A stretch of DNA of 64,000 nt from an uncultured Lachnospiraceae bacterium (GTDB lineage: Bacteria; Bacillota; Clostridia; Lachnospirales; Lachnospiraceae). The position numbers and the translations under genes were made by a program. Of this stretch, positions 33,641 through 43,500 are shown piece after piece. Where the stretch lies: assembly GCA_902770965.1 (NCBI GenBank), contig CACXUY010000005.1, forward strand, positions 1-64,000. The letters are read 5' to 3'. The notes beneath the pieces are model-generated. The model ran no database searches. It was not told where the DNA came from and saw only the letters and a program-made list of their open reading frames with translations. Each line of letters begins with the position of its first letter. The first letter of the stretch is position 1.

Positions 33641-33678
33641 GTTTAAAATATGGGGCAGGAAAAGAATCTCCTGCCCCA
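33641..33678 (-). terminator. Intra-operon hairpin terminator or attenuator
   Basis: TGGGGCAGGA (33651-33660) pairs with TCCTGCCCCA (33669-33678); on the minus strand TATTTTAAAC follows. It separates the four PTS genes from the two downstream genes and could lower their expression. Confidence 0.6.
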
Positions 33679-33703
33679 CCTCCGTTTACAGTATCATAGG
33701 TTA

Positions 33704-34537
33704 TCAGTATGTAAGACCCGGATCGAAGAATCCGACAAAGCATCCGACCAGAGCCACGACCACCAGGATCAGCATCACCTGGATCGGGGATCTCTTCTTT
33801 TTGGCCATCAGCCACCAGCAGAGGATGATCACCGCTGCTGTCAGGAGTCCCGGGAATACTTCATCCAGCTTGGACTGCAGGCTCAAATAGGTCTCGCCCG
33901 CGTCATTTACCAGCTTAAACGCCGTCGTCACGGACACCCAGGTAGCTGAAACAGCACCGATGACGAAACCGCCCAGTGTGGATACGGCATCGCGGATCGC
34001 TTCGCCCTGCGCGCCGACCAGGAAGGACACGGCCTGTCCGCCGAGTTTATAGCCTGTGTTGTAAAGATAACGCATGCCGAAATACGCGAAGAGGTTCCAA
34101 ACGATGATATAGAAGATGGCGCCGACCGGAGACCCTCCGCCGGACATACCCATCGCGATACCCAGAAGGATAGGGATCACGGTGCCGACCACGAGGGAAT
34201 CACCGATACCCGCTATAGGACCCATAAGGCCCGCGCGGAGTCCGTTGATAGTCTCGTCATCCACGGATTCATCGCCATTGGCCCTCGATTCCTCAAGTCC
34301 CGCGGTCATTCCTACGATGACGGAACCTAGCTGAGGTTCCGTGTTGAAGAACGCGGTGTAGGTGTTCATGGCCTTCGCTTTATCATCTTCATTGTCGTAC
34401 AGCTCCTCGCAGAGAGGAAGCATGGCGTGCAGATATCCGAAGGTCTGCATGTGTTCCTGGGAGAAGCAGGTCAGATGTCCCCAGTACCAGTTGTGGAAAG
34501 ATTTGCTTAATGCCTTTTTGGAAAGCTTTTTCTCCAT
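33704..34537 (-). CDS. PTS mannose/fructose/sorbose-family IID component
   Basis: A 277-residue membrane component. It starts with the typical KKALSKSFHNWYWGHLTCFS and contains the IID motif LMGPIAGIGDSLVVGTVIPI near residue 108, plus C-terminal membrane helices. IID with IIC forms the sugar channel. It is 2 bases after the IIC gene. Confidence 0.95.
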   Translation of the reverse strand: MEKKLSKKALSKSFHNWYWGHLTCFSQEHMQTFGYLHAMLPLCEELYDNEDDKAKAMNTYTAFFNTEPQLGSVIVGMTAGLEESRANGDESVDDETINGLRAGLMGPIAGIGDSLVVGTVIPILLGIAMGMSGGGSPVGAIFYIIVWNLFAYFGMRYLYNTGYKLGGQAVSFLVGAQGEAIRDAVSTLGGFVIGAVSATWVSVTTAFKLVNDAGETYLSLQSKLDEVFPGLLTAAVIILCWWLMAKKKRSPIQVMLILVVVALVGCFVGFFDPGLTY

Positions 34538-34539
34538 CG

Positions 34540-35382
34540 TCAGATATCCTCCTCTTCATCATAGGCATCCCCTGCGGCGACTGCCGGCCTGGAGACCTGA
34601 AGCAGCTTCAGTCTGTAAACAAGGATCGCGAACATTCCGGCGACCACTGTGGCAGAGACCAGATTAATCCCGATACTTCTGGCAAATACAAAGCCTGTAA
34701 GGTAAGGAATGAAATCTGTAACATTTCTTACGATCTGCTTCAGCAGGATCGCGATACCGACGCAGGGAAGGAGGGAACCGACCGTGAAAAGCGTCTTCAT
34801 CGCAAGACCATCCATCGGCAGATAGGTCTTGATCATCTCAACAACAGGCGCTCCGAGCATACACATGACCACTGTCGGGATCATGGAGCAGGCGATATGG
34901 GAGATCCAGGGGAATATACGGTCAACAAGGAATATCTTCTTATAGTCCCGCTTCTCTATCGCCTTCCAGCCGATATGCTGCCAGACGAGGTTGATGGTGG
35001 CTGTCCCATAAAAAAGCACGGTTCCGACCGTGCCGACCATGGCACCGAAGGAGGTCGCGAGCGCCATACCCTGAGAGGACGCCGCGTCCAGGCCCTGTGT
35101 CTTGATCGCCAGCATGGCAAGCGGGATACCGATGTAAGAAACGGCGCGGACGTCAGCGGAGACTGTCCCGCCCGGAGTGACGAGGGCTATGTAGACGATC
35201 TGCATGGCTACGCCGACAAGGATACCGGTCTTTATGTCTCCTAAGACAATGCCGCACACGAGTCCGCCGACCAGCGGTCTTCCCAGAGTATAGTTACCCA
35301 CTGAGGAGCTGCCCATACCGGGCATAGAGGACAGAGAGGCGAATAAACCCAGAATAAGTGCCTGAACAATATTGATCGACAT
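34540..35382 (-). CDS. PTS mannose/fructose/sorbose-family IIC component
   Basis: A 280-residue hydrophobic membrane protein beginning MSINIVQALILGLFASLSSM, with the IIC signature RPLVGGLVCGIVLGDIKTGI near residue 35 and about seven membrane segments. It lies between the IIB and IID genes in the standard order. Confidence 0.95.
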   Translation of the reverse strand: MSINIVQALILGLFASLSSMPGMGSSSVGNYTLGRPLVGGLVCGIVLGDIKTGILVGVAMQIVYIALVTPGGTVSADVRAVSYIGIPLAMLAIKTQGLDAASSQGMALATSFGAMVGTVGTVLFYGTATINLVWQHIGWKAIEKRDYKKIFLVDRIFPWISHIACSMIPTVVMCMLGAPVVEMIKTYLPMDGLAMKTLFTVGSLLPCVGIAILLKQIVRNVTDFIPYLTGFVFARSIGINLVSATVVAGMFAILVYRLKLLQVSRPAVAAGDAYDEEEDI

Positions 35383-35399
35383 ATCAGATATCCTCCTTC

Positions 35400-35897
35400 T
35401 CAGTTAAAACCGAACTGACCTCTGAACTTCTTCCAGTTGCCGATCGCTGATTCCTTGATCAGCGCGAATTCGACCTCATAGCCCTTCTGCATGATCGCCT
35501 CCAAGGCGGCAGCCTCATCCTGTGTGATGGACTGATTGTTGCCCAGCTTCACAGCGCCCGGACGGTCATTGCACGGTCCGATGATAACTGTCTTCACTCC
35601 CTGAGGATCGAAACCCGCATCCACCAGGATCTTCTTCATGTCGATCGGATTCTTGGTGATCAGGAAATACTGATCCTTGGAGGCGATGACCTTCGGCGCC
35701 TTCTCGATAAACTCGTCCACACCCCAGACAAAGGTCTTTTTGTCTGAGGCACTCTTGTAAGCCTGCTTAAGGACCGGGTTCTTCGCGGCAGCGTCATTGA
35801 CCGCGATCAGTCCGGTGCAGGGATACTCCAGCGACCAGCGGGTCACTGTCTGTCCGTGAATCATCCTGTCGTCCACTCGAATAAACGAAATAGCCAT
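35400..35897 (-). CDS. PTS mannose-family IIB component
   Basis: A 165-residue cytoplasmic phosphocarrier. The phospho-accepting histidine is in IRVDDRMIHGQTVTRW (His 14). It takes phosphate from IIA and passes it to the incoming sugar. The specific sugar cannot be read from sequence. Confidence 0.95.
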   Translation of the reverse strand: MAISFIRVDDRMIHGQTVTRWSLEYPCTGLIAVNDAAAKNPVLKQAYKSASDKKTFVWGVDEFIEKAPKVIASKDQYFLITKNPIDMKKILVDAGFDPQGVKTVIIGPCNDRPGAVKLGNNQSITQDEAAALEAIMQKGYEVEFALIKESAIGNWKKFRGQFGFN

Positions 35898-35924
35898 CTT
35901 TTCTTTTCCCTTCTGTTAAATCAT

Positions 35925-36356
35925 TCAGATCTCATCATCATTGCCCGCAGCGGCCTCTACGGCAAAAACCTTCATGGATGCTCTGGCTTCCTCAAGAAGA
36001 TCTGTCTTGATCTCCTCAAAGTCAGCGTCGTCCTTGGCGAGGACTACTGTCAGGACAAGAGCGAGGTTCATGCCGCCGATCATCAAGGTTCTTTCCAGCA
36101 GGCCTTCCTCGGCTATGACATTCGCCGCGTTGGAGAGCGGTGAACCGCCGACGATATCGGCAAGCAGGATGATCTCATCCTCCGGCTGCAGCGGCTTCAG
36201 CAGCTCCCGGAATCTGGCGGCGAATTCATCCGCTCCCATATCTCTCGCAAGCCCTAAAGAACGGATCTCATCACTTTCATTTCCGCTCAGCATCTTGACT
36301 GCGTCATGCATGCCTTCGGCAAGCATCCCATGGCTGACGATAAACACGTATCTCAA
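35925..36356 (-). CDS. PTS mannose-family IIA component
   Basis: A 143-residue IIA(Man)-type domain. The active histidine is in FIVSHGMLAEGM (His 9 from this start), followed by DIVGGSPLSNAA. I chose the TTG at 36356 because AAAGGAG lies about 11 bases upstream and the protein then begins directly at the beta strand RYVFIVSHG. A longer in-frame start at 36389 would overlap that ribosome binding site. First gene of the operon. Confidence 0.9.
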   Translation of the reverse strand: MRYVFIVSHGMLAEGMHDAVKMLSGNESDEIRSLGLARDMGADEFAARFRELLKPLQPEDEIILLADIVGGSPLSNAANVIAEEGLLERTLMIGGMNLALVLTVVLAKDDADFEEIKTDLLEEARASMKVFAVEAAAGNDDEI

Positions 36357-36451
36357 TGCTTTAAAATCTCCTTTCAGAAAGCTGCTCACCGGCCGATGAA
36401 CTCTGATGGCTCTATCTTAAGGATTTCACGTATCTGCCGCAACTGAACTAA

Positions 36452-36470
36452 GTCACATATCGCATGTGAC
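36452..36470. promoter_or_regulatory. Operator-like palindrome upstream of the PTS operon
   Basis: GTCACAT-ATCGC-ATGTGAC is a perfect 7-5-7 inverted repeat, and another half-like ATGTCAT follows at 36473. It lies between the response regulator gene and the IIA gene, about 95 bases before IIA. It could bind the adjacent NarL-type regulator or a Crp-like protein. Confidence 0.55.
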
Positions 36471-36500
36471 AAATGTCATGTTTTCTAGCCCGCCGCAGGA

Positions 36501-37211
36501 TCATTGGGACGGGCGGCATGATCCTTCCTGAACCTTCCATGCTTCAAAGAAATCCCTGTTTAAGACGCCGGACTGAACCGCCCAGATGGCCAGCTGCGTC
36601 CTGTCCCTGAGATGCAGCTTGTTCAGTATGCTGCTGATCGAATTCCGTACCGTTCCGTGGGAAAGCCAGAGCGTTTCAGAGATCTCCTTATTGGAGAGTC
36701 CTCTGGCAACGGCCTGTATGACATCCCATTCGCTTTTCGTTATGCTTTCGGTATCTGTCTTTGATATCCCTGGGTCGATCATGTTCTTTGCCATGCTGGA
36801 AAACTGCCGGATCACTTTGCTCGCGATTTTGGGATTGAACACGGCTCCCCCCGAATGAACAGTGCGTATCGCCGAAGAAAGCTCCTGCAGGCTGTTCCCC
36901 TTCAGAAGATATCCGCTGGCGCCGTTTTTCAGGATGCCGAAGACAGACTTATCATCGTCAAAGGTAGTAAGAGCGATCACCTTGACCTCCGGATACTTCT
37001 CCTTGATCCGCGCCGTACATTCCACGCCGTCCATCACAGGCATCCGGATATCCATCAGGACCACATCGGGGCGGCATTCCTCTATTATTTTCAGGGTCTC
37101 GCTACCGTCCCCCGCTATACCCACCACCTCCATGTCCGCATTCACGCTGAGTATGATCTTCAGGCTCTGACGGATCAATTCCTGGTCATCCACGACCATA
37201 ACTCTAATCAT
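36501..37211 (-). CDS. NarL/LuxR-type response regulator, orphan
   Basis: A 236-residue two-domain regulator. The receiver has the acidic pair VVDDQE and the phosphorylated aspartate in DVVLMDIRMPVMDG (near residue 54), with the Thr/Lys switch residues (ALTTFDD, LLKGN). The LuxR helix-turn-helix is at about 175-225 (GLSNKEISETLWLSHGTVRN). No histidine kinase gene is next to it. It is followed by the PTS operon on the same strand. ATG 37211 has GGGGGGATAACA upstream. Confidence 0.9.
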   Translation of the reverse strand: MIRVMVVDDQELIRQSLKIILSVNADMEVVGIAGDGSETLKIIEECRPDVVLMDIRMPVMDGVECTARIKEKYPEVKVIALTTFDDDKSVFGILKNGASGYLLKGNSLQELSSAIRTVHSGGAVFNPKIASKVIRQFSSMAKNMIDPGISKTDTESITKSEWDVIQAVARGLSNKEISETLWLSHGTVRNSISSILNKLHLRDRTQLAIWAVQSGVLNRDFFEAWKVQEGSCRPSQ

Positions 37212-37450
37212 TGTTATCCCCCCATCTGCCATTGATCAATTCGTCCCTGCCGCAAAGCTGCCGCAAGGCTTCGGCTCACCCTTCAGTGGATCGGCACGGC
37301 ATGCGTTTCCCTGAGATTTGGTCATTATATCATATGACGTCATGTATCCACAATAAGGTTTTTGAGACAACGAAATTCAATGGGGATCAAGGGAAATATG
37401 CCAACGAAATTCCATGAAACCGGATGGAGGTACGCGTATGAAAGGAGCAG
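37212..37450. other. Intergenic region, promoter side of the response regulator
   Basis: No supported gene in about 240 bases. A short open frame near 37414 has no family look. Confidence 0.5.
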
Positions 37451-37497
37451 AAAAAGGCGGTTCCCGCAGGCTCCTTGAGAAGCCGGCGAGAACCGCC
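37451..37497 (-). terminator. Terminator of the giant gene
   Basis: GGCGGTTC (37456-37463) pairs with GAACCGCC (37490-37497), extended inside by GCAGGCT/AGCCGGC-type pairing, followed on the minus strand by TTTTT. It is about 50 bases after the stop codon of the giant gene. Confidence 0.85.
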
Positions 37498-37547
37498 CCG
37501 ACTAACCGGACTCATTCAACTGTTCCGGTTTACTTATTCATATTTTC

Positions 37548-40500
37548 TCAGGTCACAAGGTTTTCGCGGCCCATCGCTGTGAGTATTTTCCTTACCTTGT
37601 CCTTCTGGGTTCCTTCCGCGAGCGAAGCATAGGTCGTCTTGCCGTTGATGATGCTCTTTGCGATCTTGAGCGCCGCATTGTCCGCTTCGGCTAATGCCCT
37701 GGCGGTAGCCCTGTCCTCGCAGCCCTTGGACATGAACCTGTAGTCACCATCGATGATATAGTAGAACCACTTTCTGGCAAAACCCGCCGGAGCCGTCGTC
37801 TCCTCGAGATAGTAGGTTCCGTATGGCAGAATGCCGATCCAGATTATGCCGTTGCTGCGTGAATACATCACAGTCTCATCCAACGCAACGGAGGTGTTCG
37901 AAGCCTTGTCCTTCAGCACATAGACGCTGCTGCTGTTGCCCTTGTACATCTTGAACTTTGCTCCTTCTAACGAGTTATAGAAACCGTCCTTCTTACTGAG
38001 TATCACCTTATCAGAGCCGGCTATTCCTGACCAGTAGATATAGTTTGTTTCGTCCCCAAATGTGCCGAAGAGATATTCTCCGTTGCAGTCTGTCTTATTA
38101 TCCTCCACGGCGTTCCTGAAGACCTTCATGGTACTTTCCTTCTTCGCGTCAGACAGTTTTTTGCCATTGCCGTCAAACAGCGCGAACTGCTTGAGCTGCT
38201 GATAGTGGTTGTTCTCATTTTCCGGAGAAGGAATCTCCGCCGCAACCCAGATGGTGCCGTCTTTTTCTGCTTCCGAGTTATATATCTCGCCGGTTACCTT
38301 GACGGATGTCGCTTTCATGGGAACACCGGAGGTTTCCCCGATAAACCCTGAAATGTAGATGTCCTGGCGCGCGACGGCGTAGGCTTTACTGCCGTTCTGC
38401 GCCCCGGCGGGCAATGCCGTTGTGATGAAATTGCCGGCCTGGAAGATCTTGCCTCCCACCGTAGTGGTTGAAGGGACTATGTTTCCGTCATCATCCGTAT
38501 CGTTTCCTCCGAAGTTCTGAGCGCCGGCAAGCATCAATACGCCGCCCTGGTATTTCCCTTTATCACTTGTGAACAGATATACTCCTGCCCCGGCATAGGT
38601 TGCCTTGTTTGCCGTGATGGTGTTGGGAGACGCCGCATTGTTCATGTAGACGATGGAGCCGTCCGTTCCGGCATCGTTGGAGCGGGCATAGACAGCCCCG
38701 CCGTAATCCGCGGTGTTATTAACTATCCTGTTGCCGTCTAAAATAACGATGCCCATCTTTAAGAAGACCGCTCCGCCATTTCTCGCGTTCTTAACACTGT
38801 CGTCAAGTCCGTCATGGCCATCGATCAAGGTATTGACGATTTTGATCGTATGCAGCCTGTCTTCCTCGTACTCGTCATCTCCTACCTGGGCGTCAGCCAT
38901 GGATCTTGCGTTGCCCATGTTGAAAACCGCTCCGCCCTCATCAGCCGTGCAGTTCTTTATCGTCACCTTAATATCGGAAGATGTTTCATCTCCTATGAGC
39001 AGATAACCGCGATGCTCATAGACGGCGCCGCCCTTATCCCCGGCGTTCTTTACATCTTTATCCAGGCTGTCATGCCCGTTGATCGTAGCATTCTGTATGG
39101 TCACTGAGTAATAATTGAGCCTCGCCGGAGAATCACAGTATACCACGCCGCCCTGATCCCTGGCAGTGCAGTCATTGATGATGCTTCCCCCTTCTATTAT
39201 AAGCCTGGGACCGGGCTTCTGGGCGATCCTTCCTGCGGCTTCCGAGTTATGGGTTTCGTGGCCTGCCTGGCCCGGTGAGCACCCGTTAAAGATGTAGATC
39301 ACTCCGCCTTTTGTGGCATTCGGGACAGTGTCCGGCAAGGTGACCTTACCCTCTATCTTCTCATGTCCGTCTATCCTGACATTGCTGATGAACAGCTCCT
39401 TACCGGCCGCGTTGTATTTGCTGTTATGTACGTCATAAATATGGTAGACAGCGCCTCCATGCTCCGCTGTAAAGTTGTATAACTCACTGTCGCTGATATG
39501 GAGTTCCCCGTCGCCACAGTACACACAGCCGCCCTTTTTGGCGTTGAGCGTAGCTTCCGGCAAGTCCTTATGTCCTATGATGGTAACGCCGCTGATCATC
39601 ATCCTGTCAGTCGTGATGTCGTAGATCGCGCCGCCGTTTTCTGTCGCGTGGCAGTCCTCGATATGTCCGCCGGCCAAGTCAAGCTCACCGGCCTTCACAT
39701 AGATTCCGCCGCCGTTTACGGCTGAGCAATGGTCGATGATGCCGGGGTGCCTTGCGTCCTCGGTCATCGTTATCGCGCTCTTACCGCTCAAATTACCCTC
39801 ACTGTCCTTTGTCTTGGCTACCGTGCTGGCGTTGTATATGGCTCCGCCGTTTCCGGTATCGCTGCCATCTCCGAACGCCATGCAATACTCCAGCGCGCCG
39901 CCGGTCATGCTCAATGTGGCTGTCCCGGCATTATATATCGCTCCGCCGTTGGCAGCCGAACAATGCTCGATGGTTCCGCGCTTAAGATCCGCGTTGTAAT
40001 GCTCCGGCGTCTCTCCGTCCGCGACAGGCTTCTCCGTCATATTGACCGAACCCAGGTTATAGATGGCGCCGCCGTTGCCGGAAGCCTTGCATTTTGCTAT
40101 CTCACCGCCGGTAAAGGTCAGTGAAGCGCCCTTTTCAATGTATACGGCGCCGCCGTTTCTGGCGTTGGCCGGCGCTGCCTGAGCCTGAAGCTGATTGTCG
40201 ACGTCACTATCCTCCAGGTTAAAGTAACTGTGCCCGTCGATAAGAAGCCCGTTCTCTGTGGCAGCCGCGCCGCTCTTCAGATAAACCGCGCCGCCGTTGC
40301 CGGAGGACTCAGAGTCTGATTGGGCAACGCAATTATAGATACTCACGTCAACGAGATCCAGGCTTCCGCCGTCCATGTAGATGGCGCCGCCGTTCTCTGC
40401 GCGGGAATTCTGCAGCACCGTCCCGCTGCGTACACTCACTGTCCCATACGCAGCCCCATTACTCGTGGCTTTAATGATGCCGCCCAGACCGTCGTTGCCG

Positions 40501-43500
40501 CCGCTTGTATTGCACGCACGGCCTGACATGGTCATCACGCCCTGTCCGTCCGGGGCAAATACCAGGCCGCCGTCCAGGATGATGTCAGTCGTTTCAAATG
40601 TACCGCCTACGACCCTGAACATGGACGCGCCATCGTAACCGCGCTTTATGGATGCTTTTTCACCCGTACCTTCATAATAGTGCTTCTGGCCGGCAGGCAG
40701 GCTTGCCTGCTTCTTCGCCGTGGTCAGGGTGATGTTATCTCCAAGGCTGACAGTAGCTGTATCCCCCGACGGCATCGTGTAGTCCACCAGCATCTCGATC
40801 GTGGCAGTCTTCGCGGCTGGCAGGTCGCCCTGAGTCGCGCTGTTCTCCACATATGCCACAGCGCTCTGCAGTGTACTAAACAGATGCTCCCCGGCTTTAT
40901 CCACGATCTTGCAGATCGCGCGGGTGTTCTTGATGGTGATCAGGAACGCGTCTCCGCTCGGAGTCTCCCAGTTCTGAGGCAAGGTGTACTCGGCATAATA
41001 GCCGTTCATGAAGCTTTCCTCTATGCCGTTGACTTCGCCGTCCACGACGACAGTCCAGCTCGCCGGCCAGCTTCCGTCCACCTTGCTGAGGGTGACCAGA
41101 TGCGTAGTGTCGTCCACGCTTACTCCCGCGGCCGTATTGTCAGCGGAAAGAGCTATGCCGTTCGTGAAGCTCACGACAAACAAGCTGTTCGTATTGGCGA
41201 TGCCTGTCTTCTCCACCCATTCCTTTGTGATGATGAGCTTCTTTTTCCACTGTGCCGTCACTGTGCTGTTTTCAGCCACCTTGAGAATGTCTCCGGCAGC
41301 ATATACCTTGTTGTCCTTGCTCCATTTCCAGCCATCAAACTCGTAGCCCTTGCGTGTCGGGGACTCCAGGGTCTCCTCGGAGTTCTTAAGCACCGAAACC
41401 ACCTTGTTAGCAGTCTTACCGTCATTGTAAATATAGGTCAGCTCCACGAAGTTCGCTATGTTGGCGAAATCCTTGTCAAAGGTCCCCGGCTTCGCCTCCG
41501 TGCGGAAGCCGTAGGTGTCCGTAGGAATGTTCTCAAAAGGAGGCTCTCCGAAGAGGGCGGACTCGATGACGATCTTTCCTCTGCCATCCGCTGTATACCC
41601 GGCCGGGGCGTTGATGCGGTATTCAAATACTGTCTTCCCATCAGGATACACGCCGACGCGCATGCCGTTTGACAATGTGTAGCTGTTGAACGCTGACGCC
41701 GAGAAACGCTCCACCGATATGGTGGTCGAGGCCTGGGCGCCTTGACGGTAGCTCACTCCTTGACGGCCGGTAATGTTCACTCCGTCGGTGATGTTTCTCA
41801 GCTGCGTGATCAGCGTGTTTTCATAGAGCATCTGGGTATTGCCATCCTTCGGCTCGATCACATGGCGCACCAGGATCTCCTCGCCGGGCAGCGCGGGGCT
41901 GTTTCCGAGGTTTACCTGCGTGTCGAATACGCCGTCGCCGTTCCGATCTGCCCAGAACGATGTGTCGGCGCTCTTCATGCCGTCGTCATACTTTGCCTCA
42001 GCTATAGAAAGTCCGGCCGCAAGGTCAGCGTAATGCAGTGAGTCGATGTGGTCCACATTCGCGCCGATGCTGAAATACACCTCTTTCCAGTTATTCTGTC
42101 CAAAGATGGCCTTAGGATCAAAATTGTTGTATACGACTACCTTGTCGATGATCCTGATCGTCAGAGTTCCCTTGCCTGTCGAATAATTATGCAGGTATCG
42201 TATGCTGTAGTTACCGTCGGCCTTGAGGCTGTTTTTAGCATGCAGCTCATAGTGCCCGTTCGCGAGGCCGCTGTCCGCCGCATAAGGAGTCCTGGTCAGG
42301 TTGTTCATGGTATAGGAGCCGTAACCGGCGTGGGGCTCGTTCTGCGCTATGAACAGGAAGCCCTTTGTCATGTCACTGGCTCTGATTGTAGGTCCGTTGC
42401 GGAAATAGGCATCGCTCATCTGAGTAACAGTCTCGTCCAGGGAGTAGTCGCCCTCGCGCATCTGCGCATGGACTGTTTTGTTGGTTTGGAACGCGAAGGC
42501 GTAGCCGTCCTCCTGCGGTATGGTTATCCTGCCGCTTATCACGAAGGAGCGTGAGAAATCGAAGGCAAACTGCGTCGTCACCGCAGAGACCGTCTCCTTG
42601 TGCATTGAAAGCTGTATTGAAGAACCATTCTGAGAAACGCCCGCAAGAATGGCATCATGCGGCCTGTTGGTAGCAGAATCAACAAAGAACAGATCGTTGA
42701 CATTGATTGCGTCCTGGTGCGGAGCCGTGGTTGTCGGAGATGCGATATAATTCGTCTCCTTATAGGCTTCAGCGATGCGCAGCGCGCCGGGGTGAGTCTC
42801 ATCCTGTCTCTCTTCTTCGACTACGTAGTAAGTCCATGTATGCCTCGTCGTATCTGATTCATACGAGCCGTCCTCACCGGCCGGAAGCTCCGATACGACA
42901 AACTTGTAGATACCGGGCTTCTGGAACGTGATGGTCCACGCCTGTGCTATATCCCATGTATACACCGCTCCGGACACGGTCTTCTCTCCCCAGTGGCCGC
43001 TCACGGACAGATCGTACTGATCGTTCGCGCTGCCGCTGAAGGACGCTATCACAGCGCCGTTTTCAGGATTGGTGGTCTCATCGCCGTCACTCAGGCTGTC
43101 AGGATCCTCTTCGATCTTGAATACGAAGTCCAGCTTCTTGAGCTCATCCTCCGCGTCCGCCGTCAGGGAGGCCATCTCGTTCCCGGAGCTGTCCTTGACG
43201 GTCAGCGTCTTTAGGACAGGAATCTCCACGGTATTGGCAGGGCTGATCTGGCTAAAGGTAATCGTGATGTCTCCTTCGATCTTCAGGCTGCCTGTCTCTA
43301 CGCCTGTGAGAGTAGTCTGGCTGCCGTCCTCAAAGGTGATGATGATGACATTCTTCAGGCTTCCTGAATCCAGCTCAGGATTCACTTCCTTGATGCTTAT
43401 CGACGTATTCAAGGAAATATTTTCGAAAGCCATGCTGTTCTCGGTCTGATCTGCCGTGGCTTCGTCGTCGCCGCCGCGCAGCTCAAATGAACCGGCACCC

